From the NCBI GenBank assembly GCA_014898425.1, contig RCSZ01000008.1, positions 62,001-126,000 on the forward strand: DNA of 64,000 bases. Direction: 5' to 3'. Every line of letters begins with the position of its first letter. The first letter of the stretch is position 1. The stretch is from Botryotinia globosa. Taxonomy: Eukaryota > Ascomycota > Leotiomycetes > Helotiales > Sclerotiniaceae. The position numbers were made by a program, and so were the translations under genes. The notes beneath the pieces were generated by a model. It ran no database searches, had not been told where the DNA came from, and saw only the letters and a program-made list of their open reading frames with translations. This document shows positions 24,171-35,430 of this stretch, piece after piece.

Positions 24171-24939
24171 ATCTCTAAAAAGTACCATTTATTAATATTA
24201 TCATCGTACATCGATATATAATTTGTCGTCATCTACAATGTGAGATAACTAGTCAGTCAGTATATCGTCATCCAGATCTATGTAATGCCATCTCATACCG
24301 TAAGCATTCTCCTATGATCATCACCCACGATTCACGATTCCATCACGAGTGCACAACTTCCCAGCGCAACAGACAGACAGGCCTAGTTCTTGTACTGTAT
24401 GTAGGGTTGGGATTTTTGATGGTATATAATACAGTCTGTATGATATCTTCAATTCTAGTATGGTATGCTAGTATTCGACACGACCTGGGTACAGTACATA
24501 CATATCCCATCATCAAAACACTTTCTGTTCATCATCATCACCATCATCATCATCACCTCCCCACTCTCATTCATTCCCTCTTTGTCATCGGGTCCCCATC
24601 ACATCAGTCATGTTTTCCTTCATTTTCGTCAATTCATCAGTCATACAGACTCATACTACTGTACCTACCTACCATATTACAGTACGCACCTTTTACGGAG
24701 TGTATTTCTCGTCTTACTTTATCCGGATTCCACAGTGTCTGGGACTCTGGGTCCTGGTGTTCCACATTTCCAATCAGTGGAGTGTGGAGTCTCCATAAAG
24801 ACGCCGACCGAAATTCGAATGTTCCTTTGATGCTAAACTCAAAGTGGGTAGGTTGTAGATTTGGATCGGAATTGAGAAATAAGATTTTGGAGAGATGTCC
24901 GTTGGGCGGATTGAATAATTGGGCCGATAGGGAAGAAGA

Positions 24940-25062
24940 GTAGGTAGTGTGAGAGTGAGAGTAGGTAGAGTGAGAGTAGGTAGTGTGAGAGTAGGTAGTG
25001 TGAGAGTAGGTAGTGTGAGAGTAGGTAGTGTGAGAGTAGGTAGTATGAGTGTAGAGTGTAGG
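24940..25062 (+). repeat. 15-bp minisatellite gtaggtagtgtgaga
   Basis: Seven or so near-perfect tandem copies. The opposite strand reads as repeated His-Thr-Thr-Tyr-Ser, which creates a spurious low-complexity frame. Confidence 0.8.
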
Positions 25063-25541
25063 TAGTAGTATGATTGTATGAGAGAGTGAGAGAGTGAGAG
25101 TGTATGAGTGTGAGTAGTATGAGTGTAGAGTGTAGGTAGTATGATTGTATGAGTCTGAGAGAGAGTGTATAAGTGTAAATAGTATGAATGTAGAGTGTAG
25201 GTAGTCTGATTGTAGAGTGAAGCTATTAACGGCCAACTTTTTGATATTCGTAGTTGAATTTATATCTACAGTATATACTTTGTATATTATACATTATACA
25301 TTATACATTTTATATACACATATACACATATAAAAGATGAAAGAAATAAGAAATAAAGTAAATGAGAAAATGTCAAGGGGAAAACGTGTCTATCCCTCCA
25401 TCCCTCCATCCCATAATCCCCATTAGTTCCCCCGATAGACCGAATTCCTTTTAGACTTGAACCTTTTAGTCCCTTTCCTTGACATATTTCTGGGAAGAGA
25501 CGAGAAACTTATCTCACCTGGGCACCCATCTACGGAGTATG

Positions 25542-25730
25542 TATCTATCTCATCAATCCATCTCAGCCGCCAGACATCATCCATCTACCTCATCAATCCA
25601 TCTCAGCCGCCAGACATCATCCATCTACCTCATCAATCCATCTACCTCATCAATCCATCTCAGCCGCCAGACATCATCCATCTACCTCATCAATCCATCT
25701 CAGCCGCCAGACATCATCCATCCATCTACC
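25542..25730 (+). repeat. 40-bp minisatellite
   Basis: The unit begins catctacctcatcaatcc and ends cagccgccagacatcatc. Five copies are present, with one truncated 17-bp copy in the middle. Copies are nearly identical, indicating recent amplification or gene conversion. Confidence 0.85.
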
Positions 25731-26474
25731 TTCAAAGTTACACTCGAAAAGGTCACCTCAGCAATCAATCATAATCAGATCAACTCCAATCGAAATAATC
25801 ACACCTTCACACCTTTGTGGAAGAAAAATAGACAAAGAAGAAGAAATCTTTCTTGATTCGGATTACTTTCATTCTTGTTAGAATATATCAGTCTGGTCTG
25901 GTCTGGACTTTGGACATATCAATTACTATACCTCCCACACATAACATAATCTATATAGGGAGATAGGATAGATAGATACCTGGGTACAAAACTTGTTATC
26001 TCGGGACTCTCTTCAATTTGACTCCGATCTTGGGGTTTATTGTTTGACCCTTCGACCCTTCAACCCTCTGCTCTGCTCTGCTCTCCTCTCCTCTCCTCTC
26101 CTCTCCTCTCCGACCCCGACCCCGACCCTTTCAACTTTCAACTTTCAACTTTCAACTTTCAACCCATCCTCTCACTTCTTCAACAACCCACCCATCTCAC
26201 CAAACTTCTCAATTCCCATTAAACTTCTTGCAACCTTTCCTCAATACCTCGAATTGATCTTGTTGACTTCATAAATACTTCAACAGGTGCTTTTCAATAA
26301 TGCATGAAGTTCAATCGTGCGACGTCGTTTCCTCAACTTTATTCCAACTCGGCGCAACTTGGGCGGCCCTCCCTCTCGAAGAGCGTCGTCCATAAATCTT
26401 GATATGATTTAACCCTCACAGAGAACTGCAACTCTACGACCTATTGGTACCAGAGACCAAGCGTAGGGAAAGAA

Positions 26475-28259
26475 ATGGAACCCCTTCATCTTACTGAATT
26501 CGCTTCAGAGCGATATTTCGATAAATTACGACAAAATGATAGGAATGGTCATGGGCATGCCGAGAATGGATCTGGGTCCGGGTCTGGATCGATTGCTGCT
26601 GGGACTGCAACTGGCACAACACAAAATTCACAGATTGGTTCTTCGTCGATCCCTCTAATTCATCATGAGCCATCACCATTAGAAGCAGCTACATTCAATC
26701 TACCTTCGAGGCAGAAAAATGTCAATCATGAGAATTTGGCCTTCCGACTGGGCGATCAAAGAAAACGTACACTGGGACACGACCTCACTTCTTTGCGAAC
26801 ACAACGTCGACCAAGTTTTAGTGGTTCACTAGGTGCTCTACGATCCAAAGTGAACATTACCCATCGAGCTCCATCCATTGTCGAGACACACCCAGACATC
26901 ATCCAAGAAAGAATTGAGAGACAAAGGTAGACAAACTTCAGGTTCTCTCGCGAATATATTGCTAACCTACATAGTGCTTCTCTCTCCGACCTTCTTCTCT
27001 CTCTCCCTACCGAATTACAAGCTCAAATTATCTCACCTTTACCAATTCATACCATTCTGGACTTGCGACAAGTTTCGAGATCATTTCATGCTTTGGTTAC
27101 AATAAACGAAGCACCAATCGCGAGATATCATGCAACCCATACCCTACCTGGTTACACCATACGATTGTTTCCTTTGCCAGCGGCTGCGAAATTGAACTTA
27201 CACTATCTGGCTGGAATATGGCATCGATTACATGTTGCATCAAAATTATCTACCTTGATCTCTCTACAAGCTCGAAAGGAGATATTCTTACGGACGACTG
27301 AAGCTCAAGTGTTGGAATTTCAACCTCAATATGAAAGGATGCGTCAAAGATTAATACCACTTATCTTTACAATCTTTCACTTCTTCGAAACTTACCGCAA
27401 GGTATATGCTTCACATCTTGAAAGACGCGGGGCGCCCTTGACTCGATTGCCGTACACGCTCAATCCATTCGAGACTTTTGCTATGAACATGTATGATGAC
27501 AGAACGTTGTTGTATGTTCATCAGGTATTTCCTTTGTTCATGTCATCATTCTCTCGTCGATTGAGGCCTCCTTCGTATGTTGGAAGAGTGGAAAGATCAA
27601 TCAGAGGTTATTTGAAGGATCGACCACCCGATGAAGTGTACTCGGCCATCCTCACGATAGGCGGGCTCCAGCAGGCAGAAAAGTTCTGGCGGACCAAAGG
27701 TTATAATGCGAGGAGAGCCGCCGTCGATCAATGGTATGGTTCTCTACAAAGTTGTCGTTTCCCAATTGTCGAACCTAGCACCGCTGCACCGAAATCCAAG
27801 ATGTCAAAATTCGCTCATCTCGGAAGAAAGAAGGCACCCCAGCCTATGGCTCATTCTCCGCCCGATACCTCCGGTCACGCTTCTTCAGGATGTACTGAAT
27901 GGTTCTGCGACAAATCGACTTGTATTGCCTCCAGGCGAAATTTATCGGATGGCAGTTTGGTATGGAGAACAAGTCTTTCAGAAGGTCCACCGATGCGTCC
28001 GTTAGGACGAGACGTACTCGGATTGCTAGTGGAAGGCGTGCCTGATTTACATGAATTGTGGGCCAAAACAGCCGAAGCCTTGATTCTTGAAAGAGGTATC
28101 GTGGATAGACCTGAGAGGATTAAGAAGAATAGCATGGTGCTATTGGACTTGATCAAGGAAGATGGAAGGGATGAAATGGAAGGCTGGGAGCCAGGAAGGA
28201 CTGGAGGTAATGCGGTGGACGGATCTGAGGTTGTGGATACAGGATCAATCTCGGACTGA
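26475..28259 (+). CDS. F-box domain protein of unknown substrate
   Basis: Two exons are inferred: 26475-26926 and 26975-28259, separated by a 48-bp intron with donor GTAGAC, branch point GCTAAC and acceptor ATAG. They encode 578 residues. Exon 1 is Ser/Gly-rich and likely disordered. Splicing restores an F-box directly after the junction (residues about 153-190: SDLLLSLPTELQAQII, then ILDLRQVSRSFHAL). F-box proteins bind Skp1 and recruit targets to SCF ubiquitin ligases. The remainder (about residues 190-578) has no motif I recognise, so the target cannot be predicted. The start chosen is the first ATG of the exon-1 frame. The zone upstream is a long repeat-rich intergenic region. Confidence 0.75.
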
Positions 28260-29101
28260 GAGGTCAATGAGAGGAGTTATTTGCGCGCGGAGCTACGAAA
28301 AACGATGCGATGACTTTTTGTCTCGTGGCGGAAAAGTTATTCGAGCATTGTTGAATGGATGCTTTGTGGTGCGGTACGGTGCGATGCGATGCTTTTTATA
28401 AACGACAAGAAGTGATGGAAAGTAATTATTGGGGGTGGGTGAAGCGAACGAGCGGATTTGAAAAGTGGAAAGGGCAAGGTTGCATTGCATTGTATGGAGT
28501 TTTTGAGCGATATCCTTTTGTTTTAGGTGCACCAACGTCATACCATGGATGGTCCAGGATTGATGACTTGACCAGGTTGGGGTTCTTTAGGTTGAGTCTA
28601 TGGCGTTTTATTTTTTTTAATTTTTTATTTTCTTTCATTTTTTTTTAGGTTTGGGCGCTGGATTTGAGATTTGAATGTCAATTGACATGAAGGGCGGGAC
28701 GAATGGGTGGGCATGAATGAATGGAAATGGATTGATGCTGTATTGATTCGGAAGTATTGACTCGGTAGCATGGTGTTTGTGTTTGTTTATATTGATTGAG
28801 GGGTATGGGGCTTGGCCATATCACTTCGGGGTGGATGGGAATTGGGTTGGATTTTATGGATGGGATTGGGGGATGGGATGGATGTGGTGTGGGTGTATGC
28901 TATTGATGCGGAAACTGCATGCATGCTCGCTGCTAGGTGAGAGAGGGATGATGAATGCGGCTCGGGGTTATAGATGTTCGTGGAGAAAGCAAGCGGTTGA
29001 TTCATTTGTATGTAGTACTGTAGTGAATGAAGTGGGCAAGGAAGTTCAAATAAAATGAATACATGACCAAAGATTAAATTTCATGATGATGTCTCTGGTT
29101 C

Positions 29102-29140
<39 letters not shown>

Positions 29141-29397
29141 TGTGTGTGCTTCAAAAGAATATGTTTAAAATATGTGAACAGGTCGAGTATTTTCTACAGT
29201 GTTTGATGCTGTTCCGAATTATGACACATTCTCTTTCAGCTACCGATGCTTCTTCTATAGTCACAAAGTTCGAAATGTACCTGTACGAACTGGATAGTTC
29301 TCAAGCTATTCTATCAACACAACCAGACACATGCATACCCTACCGGCCAATCCTCACTCCTCACTCCAGACCACATACTACATACTCAAACTCGGCA
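28260..29397. other. Intergenic region between convergent genes
   Basis: About 1.1 kb separates the 3' ends of the F-box and coiled-coil genes. It has T-rich stretches (28608-28648), many short ggatgg-like motifs around 28820-28890 and a GT microsatellite (29103-29148). No gene is supported. Confidence 0.6.
29103..29148 (+). repeat. (GT)n microsatellite
   Basis: About 22 GT dinucleotides with a single GA interruption, in the 3' intergenic region. Confidence 0.95.
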
Positions 29398-30984
29398 TCA
29401 CTTCCCCCCAGCCGGTTTCCGAGCCCCAGCCATCTTCGCGATCCTCAACTCCTCCCTCAACACCCTAATCTCCTCCTCAAACAGCCCCTGCTGTTCCGCC
29501 GCCGCCGCCGCCGCCGCCGCCTCCGTCTCCGTCTCGGCCTCCTCCTCTCTGCTCTCCCACCCCCTCAAGCTCCCCTCCAACTCTACATTCCTCGCCTCCA
29601 GCCCCCTCCACTTCCCCACCACCTCCTCCAACCCATCATCCGCCAGCCGGCGCGCAATCCTCGCCTCATCCCTCTCCCCCTCGCTCTTCTTCACGCGCAG
29701 CTCCAGCATCGCCACCTGGGCCCGCACTTCCCCAAGCTCATACTGCACCTTTTCCATGGCCGTCTCGTGCTGTCTCTCAGCCCACGCCCGCCGCACCTCG
29801 CACATCTCGGCTTCGTTATTTAATCGGTTGCGCAGAGAGGACATGGTCCATTCGTGCTTCATATTTTTTTCCCCCTCTTCCGTGAGCTGGACGCGTAGTT
29901 CCGACATGATGTTGACGCGCTCGTCGTTCTCTTTCGAGATGGTCGTGAGCCGGGAGCGGAGCTCCGCTGCTTGTTTGCTGTGTTGTTCGGTGAGGATGCT
30001 TATTTGCTTGTGCAGGTTTTGGATGATGTGGTTTTTTTGGTCATTGGTCTCTGATAGGTTGCTGATTTGAGCGCGGAGGTCCTCGGTAGATGGATCGTCA
30101 AGTAGCTGGGCTACTTGATCCCTGAGCTCTTGGATGGTTTGTGTCTGTGAGTCGTTTTCCTTTTTTACCTCGATTATTTGGGTTCGTAGTCTCTCAATCG
30201 TCTGGTCCTTTTCACCTGCTTTGGCTACCCGATCTCTGAGTCCTTGGATAGTTTGTGTATGTGAGTCGTTTTCCTTTTTTACCTCGATTATTTGGGTTCG
30301 TAGTCTCTCAATTGTCTGGTCCTTTTCGCCTGCTTTGGCTACCCGATCTCTGAGTCCTTGGATGGTTTGTGTATGTGAGTCGTTCTCCCTCCTCACCTCT
30401 GACATTTGGGTTTGTAGTTTCTCAATCGTCCCATCCTTTTCACCTGCTTTGGCTACCTGATCTCTCAGTTCTCGAATACTTTGCGCATGTAAAGCATCTT
30501 CCCTCCTCAACTCCGAGACTTGAATGCGTAGGTCATCAATCATTTGATCCTTTTCACCCAATCCTTCTACCTGTTCCCCAAGCCCTTGAATCGTTTGCGT
30601 ATGCTGCTCATCTCGTCTCCTCAGTTCGGCCAACTGGCCACGTAGTTCCTCAATAATCTGATTTTGTCGCTCATCCTGTCTGTTCAGTCTGGCATCTTGA
30701 TTTCGCAGTCGTTCAACTTCCCTCTGCCATGATCCACCCACATCTCGCAACCGTCCATTTTCCCTTCGCAGGTTTGTATTTCTATTTTGTAAAGTAGCAA
30801 TACTCTTTGAAGCGACCGCATTGTTATTTGATGCCAGACCAAACCAAGACCGCCCTGATCCCGATGTTGTCTCTGGGATTTCTGGGATTCCGATTTCAAA
30901 ACCATCTAGTCCAAATACGGGTGGAAGTGGTGGGAGGAATGGAAGGCGTGGGTTGGCGCGATGTGCGGCATTATTGAAAAACAT
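29398..30984 (-). CDS. Coiled-coil protein with seven 38-residue repeats
   Basis: A single open exon encodes 528 residues. The N-terminus (1-60) is Pro/Gly-rich. From about residue 65 to the end it is Glu/Arg/Leu-rich and predicted coiled coil. Residues 108-373 consist of seven tandem 38-residue repeats whose consensus contains TIERLRTQI and HTQTIQGLRDRVAKAGEK. The middle copies (DNA about 30120-30460) are nearly identical at the nucleotide level. A run of eight alanines (GGC-rich DNA at 29498-29522) sits in the C-terminal quarter, and the end is basic (ARKPAGGK). I see no signal peptide, membrane segment or enzymatic motif. Function is unknown; a structural or scaffolding role is only a guess. 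Confidence 0.7.
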   Translation of the reverse strand: MFFNNAAHRANPRLPFLPPLPPVFGLDGFEIGIPEIPETTSGSGRSWFGLASNNNAVASKSIATLQNRNTNLRRENGRLRDVGGSWQREVERLRNQDARLNRQDERQNQIIEELRGQLAELRRRDEQHTQTIQGLGEQVEGLGEKDQMIDDLRIQVSELRREDALHAQSIRELRDQVAKAGEKDGTIEKLQTQMSEVRRENDSHTQTIQGLRDRVAKAGEKDQTIERLRTQIIEVKKENDSHTQTIQGLRDRVAKAGEKDQTIERLRTQIIEVKKENDSQTQTIQELRDQVAQLLDDPSTEDLRAQISNLSETNDQKNHIIQNLHKQISILTEQHSKQAAELRSRLTTISKENDERVNIMSELRVQLTEEGEKNMKHEWTMSSLRNRLNNEAEMCEVRRAWAERQHETAMEKVQYELGEVRAQVAMLELRVKKSEGERDEARIARRLADDGLEEVVGKWRGLEARNVELEGSLRGWESREEEAETETEAAAAAAAAEQQGLFEEEIRVLREELRIAKMAGARKPAGGK

Positions 30985-32442
30985 ATCAATTCTTCTGCAT
31001 GATTTCTTATAATTAGGTTTGAGGCGTGAGGTTCAATTGGTGAGGCTTTATGCAGCAACGCGTTAAACAGTTGAAGTCTACTTAGATACTCAACAATGAT
31101 TCCTGATGGGAACAAAGAATTCAACTTCGCCTGTGTCCATTCCATACTGAATACATTCAGACAAAAAGAATTTTTAATCTCATCAAGTCCGCTTTGAATG
31201 AGACAAAGATTGATCTACTCGCCTATAAGATACCTTGCAAAACTTGCGCTGCTCGATCTAAAAGTTGACAATCAGACCAGTAGATACAAAGGAATGAGGG
31301 GCTTATGAGTTTAAACGCTCATTCTTGTATGAATCAGCTATGGAGGTGGTAGAGACTAAAACTTTGGGGTTTGGAGACATTCCCGGAAGCGCAAATTCAA
31401 AAACGAGGTTGAGATTACAAGTAACTTAAATGCATGCGGGACAAATTTCAATGTTTATGCGAGAAAAATACATTACCAAAGTATACGACTTCATGGAGAG
31501 CTTGTTAAGGTGTCTGGAGAGGACCGATCACATAGACAGAACCTGCACGGCTACCCAAGGTCTTCCTATAACCGGCCGAATCAATGTAGATACTTTCACT
31601 AATGATAATTTGAAGCCATCAGAGTTAGCGGGCAAGCACTACGAAGGACCCCAACAAGGAAGAAGCCATGTGCAAATTTCTATTAAACTTCGAGGCGAAG
31701 TATCCGGATAGATCATCCTGGAAGTTGAGAGCTGGATGAATGGTCATTTTACAATACCATGCCTTACGATAGTGATTGGCACAATACAAAAATTTCCTCT
31801 CCGATCTACGAAAGAGGAGTACTTGGGCCAGATGAGACGGCTGAGAAAGAGGAAGATGCCAGCGAAAAGACGCAAAGGCTCTTCGGGCCAGAAACACATG
31901 GCAAACCAAGCGTAAAGCTCATGGAGACAGATAGATATGAGCCTATTCCTCTCAAGCCGGGAGAAAGATGTGAAGAGGGGAGAAATTTTCTCTTTCGGGG
32001 GTCACAGAGTTGGTCGCTATGCTAAAACCAAAGGATGCAGTATTATGTGCTACACATAACTGTCCCAAAAAAGTAACTTTCGCAAGTATACAGATTTCCT
32101 CTGTGAAATATCGCAGTGTCATAAAAGAGCTACGTTAAAGGTAGACTTTGCATAAAGAACCTGATTGATTTGGTCTCTGCTCTATCTCTATCTCTAGCTC
32201 TAGCGATATATAAGATCTAGGTGCATATACAGAACAGAGATCATCGAAGGCATGAGAATCGTCAAATCTGCATTTGGTACAATCGTGAATTGGTAGACTA
32301 GCCATTTATAACGTGATTCGAGGTAAAAAAAGAAAAAGAAACCCTTCTTATGTCAACTCTCCCGTTCAATTTTAGCGTGATGACATTTTCGGGCCAGATA
32401 CTCAATGTAGATGGGCATGTGATGTCTTACCCTTTAAATATT
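30985..32442. other. Intergenic region with two weak open frames
   Basis: About 1.4 kb lies between two minus-strand genes. Two plus-strand frames occur at 31430-31711 (93 residues) and 31759-32025 (88 residues). The second is charged (GPDETAEKEEDASEK) and looks more protein-like than random, and an intron with donor GTATCC at about 31700 and acceptor GATAG at about 31772 could be imagined. I recognise no domain, so I do not call a gene. The remainder contains nothing identifiable; ctctatctctatctctagct at about 32177-32200 is a small simple repeat. Confidence 0.35.
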
Positions 32443-33639
32443 TTAATGCTTCTCTCGTAATTTTGCTAAAGCTGCGGCGACCCCTCCACTGAGTTCTTCA
32501 CCTCTCCTCGCCAATTCTTGCTTTTTCTCTCGAGCTGCTATTTCTTCTTCTTGCTGAGCGGCCGAGATTGCAGCCTCTTCATCATCATCACCTGCATCAT
32601 CACCTGGTGTCTGTTCATCCTGTCGCTCCTCGAGGAGTTTTTGGCTTCGATACGAGGATTCAACAGATTTTCCTCCCAAGGAGCTCATTTCCCTCAACGG
32701 AACACGACTCAAAGGTATGGCACGTTCTAAAACTCCTTCTGGCCGTTCCGTCCCATCGTCTGTTACTTCCTTCCTGCTCAAACCTCTACGAGCTGCTTTT
32801 CGTGCTCTAAATGGTTCATCAACAACCCCACACCACTTTCTAACCTTTTTCTCTCCCCAGCCATCAACAACAGCAATTTCCTCAGGTCTTGCATTAATCG
32901 CACCTCTGATACTTCCAAATGCATCAACCAATGCCACAGCATCTCGTTTATTGATACTCCTTGGAACGGTAATGAAATCTACCATTTTATCTCCATAACT
33001 CTTACTTTCAACCCCTTTTATAGCACTAGCATTTGCATGTTCGTAGCTCTTGTATAACTCAAGGTATCTTGCAGCCTCAGGAGCGGACCAGCATAACATG
33101 ACGGTGACATTATTCACCAAACTTGTCTTGGATAATTCCTTTAAACTCTCTTCATGATTTCCAATATCAACCATTGTAAGAAGTACCCGCAGATTGTATT
33201 TACCCTGTAAGCCTTTTATTCGATTGTATATATATTCAGGATGTAATCGGTGGTATTTGAGTGATAGGAAGAGTGCGCATGTTGTTGTACCAAGCACATA
33301 ATCGGCCAGGATATCCGAGTATTCCCATGGGAAGGATTTGAGATTTGTCAGTATTGGATTGCCTTTCTGCCGCAGAGATACTTGAATTGTCGAGCCAGAA
33401 GAGCGCGATGCGATAGCTTGTGGAATTGGTTGAATAACCTTGGGACCTGCGGAGGCATTATTTGTTGGTGGTGCTCGATCAAGACGCTGTGGAGTAGGCT
33501 GTTGGACGCGTTGCGGGGTAGGTTGTTGAACGCGGTTTGTAGATGGAGCTGTAACAGGGGTTTGTGCGAGAGCTGTTAGGAAATCCCCATCTGCACCAAA
33601 ATCATCATCGTCGTCCATGGTGAATGTGGTTGTTGTCAA
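32443..33639 (-). CDS. RAD10: DNA repair endonuclease subunit Rad10/ERCC1 (Swi10)
   Basis: A single-exon gene of 398 residues. After a disordered N-terminus (residues 1-80, with an imperfect QQPTPQR repeat), the central domain starts at SGSTIQVSLRQKGNPIL and continues through FPWEYSDILADYVLG and LSLKYHRLHPEYI. These are hallmarks of the ERCC1/Rad10 nuclease-like domain, which lacks catalytic residues but binds XPF. A tandem helix-hairpin-helix follows (SINKRDAVALVDAFGS and VVDGWGEKKVRKW), used for heterodimerisation with XPF/Rad1 and DNA binding. The complex cuts 5' of lesions in nucleotide excision repair and acts in single-strand annealing. A charged C-terminal extension of about 110 residues beyond the HhH is Glu/Arg-rich. 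A second Met at residue 8 is an alternative start. Confidence 0.95.
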   Translation of the reverse strand: MTTTTFTMDDDDDFGADGDFLTALAQTPVTAPSTNRVQQPTPQRVQQPTPQRLDRAPPTNNASAGPKVIQPIPQAIASRSSGSTIQVSLRQKGNPILTNLKSFPWEYSDILADYVLGTTTCALFLSLKYHRLHPEYIYNRIKGLQGKYNLRVLLTMVDIGNHEESLKELSKTSLVNNVTVMLCWSAPEAARYLELYKSYEHANASAIKGVESKSYGDKMVDFITVPRSINKRDAVALVDAFGSIRGAINARPEEIAVVDGWGEKKVRKWCGVVDEPFRARKAARRGLSRKEVTDDGTERPEGVLERAIPLSRVPLREMSSLGGKSVESSYRSQKLLEERQDEQTPGDDAGDDDEEAAISAAQQEEEIAAREKKQELARRGEELSGGVAAALAKLREKH

Positions 33640-35430
33640 TTAAGAGATTGTTGTGGTTGAATGTTGTACAAATATTTGAGGTGGAAAGGAAGGAAAGCCT
33701 GTTATTCACTGTCTTAGGCTAACGAACGCTAATTTTACAGATGTAAATCTCGTACATTCAAATCTAGAACACAACTCATCCTGCACTACAAGATGACCTG
33801 ATGTAAGGAATTATCTTTCTTATCAATAGCAATGTAATAGCTTCTTATCGAAGCTGTTTTCCAACTCACTGTTCTTATACGCAAATGCGAACGATCCTAA
33901 ACAGAATCAATATCGATATATTTCATAAGGTTATTTTTAGATCGAGAATGGCGTCTCTCGCTGCCACTGCGCCGTTGCTTGCGCATATTCCTGATGGATG
34001 ACCTCATGGTTCTTCGATACTGTAGCCGATTGATACTAAGCACATAATCCAATTCCCACAAGTAGGTCCATAGAACAGAGTCCGACAAAGAGATCGCCGC
34101 TCCCCATATCATGTACACATTCGGAGCCTGTACATGTATCTCTTGATGATTTTGGAACATTACTTTGATGGCATGATTTGGAAAGTCGACATTGGTTACT
34201 GCTTCACCAGTCAATGGGGCTTCTATGTGGCTTTTGTTATTTGGCTCCGACTTTCGTCTCTTGATCCTTTCTAGGATCAGCCAGTAGCTGCGAGTGCAGG
34301 TTTGACTTTCCTAGAGGTTCAAATACAAGCTTTGGAGACAGAATCTTGAATCTCTCAATAGCCATCACGTTTTGGGATACTGCTATATATGAAAACCCAC
34401 CTCTCAAAAGTGTACTTAGTCCATTGTTTGTTTGGGTGTCACACGATCTCGTTATTCTTTTAGGGGGCATCGCTTAAGTCTTCGAAAATATTGGACAAAG
34501 CACTTCAAGGGCAGGTGGCCCAATCATTCACCAATAACTATCGTATTTTTGGGAAAACATTGCTGTTATTTTCACTATTTCCTGGTTACCATGTTCATTC
34601 CTCCTGTTTCATTTCATAGCTAAGCTTTTGAATTTACTAGAGCATCTGAAAGAGCTCGCTGGAGCCACTCCGCAGGCTCCACCAGGATTGTTCCAAGGTT
34701 ATTCTTAGATCCTCTGAAAGGTGTGGCATTACTACAATTGGCAACCCGGTTAATTATGATCCTGTACACACAGGTTACTTGTCCAATAACACAAGCCCAC
34801 ATTCACCTCACATCTAGATGGATCCACCAACTCAAACAAAGTCACCTCACAGTAACCTTCCTCCGCTCCACATTCTTCTGCTGGACATACGACGAATCGA
34901 GGCTACGGTGAGAGCCCAGGCTGAACTACCTCGAAACATCTCGTTGCGAATCCCCAGCCACAGAGTTATGGAAGCTGGAGGCATTGATGATATTCAGCGC
35001 ATCACTCACAGGTAGTAGTCCCCGAGCATTGGTTGATAATCCTCAATTACCCAAGCCTCCAAGACATAAGGTTCTCTCTTCCCGAACATTACCCCACAAA
35101 CTCCATCTATCCGGCCCCACATACCCAGTCTTTACACCTACCAAGCCCTGCAGCCCTGGAACTCCCAGGCTCGGAAACCCCCATTCTCGGGCACTGCCGT
35201 TTATCTTCGGCTTGGCTTTGAGTTTCGACTTTTGATGATTGATGAATTGATGAAAAATTCCACATCATCCGGAGTGACGGCACAAGATCAGCCAGCATAT
35301 GCGTCTTTCATGCTCGCGTTTTTTACAAGTTTTATTCATAATTTCATATTTTTTGGTCTAAATCTTGTTCTTTTAAAACTTGATGTATCTAAAATGCTTA
35401 TACAAGTAATTTTATCGTAAAGTGTCGAGT
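33640..35430. other. Intergenic region with possible gene remnants
   Basis: About 1.8 kb upstream of RAD10 and downstream of the permease gene. Two minus-strand frames (34237-34470 starting MPPKRITRS, and 33897-34214) lie close together but in different frames, with no good intron between them. They could be remnants of a gene or chance. I recognise no domain. Elsewhere no gene is supported. Confidence 0.35.

Larger units (their letters stand above)
21433..26474. other. Gene-empty transition zone rich in simple repeats
   Basis: Five kilobases of normal base composition contain no convincing gene. Open frames here are short, low-complexity and lack recognisable domains or splice structure. 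The zone holds many micro- and minisatellites: cgttt/cgtct near 21490-21530, catcc near 21555-21600, and the arrays listed separately. Its right end is presumably the promoter of the F-box gene, with CT-rich tracts at 26070-26110 and tttcaac repeats at 26128-26164. Confidence 0.6.

Noticed and set aside
24314..25236. Frames of 209 (plus) and 199 (minus) codons overlapping on both strands
   Set aside because: They are built from microsatellites (poly-His, HTTYS repeats), lack any domain and overlap each other; best explained by repeat composition.
29140..29823. A 227-codon Pro/Leu/Arg-rich plus frame
   Set aside because: It is antisense to the coiled-coil gene and arises from its Glu/Ala/Arg codon use.
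33897..34470. Two adjacent minus-strand frames as one spliced gene
   Set aside because: The frames differ, and the only GT..AG pair that joins them gives an intron of about 33 bp, too short for this genome. No domain recognised.
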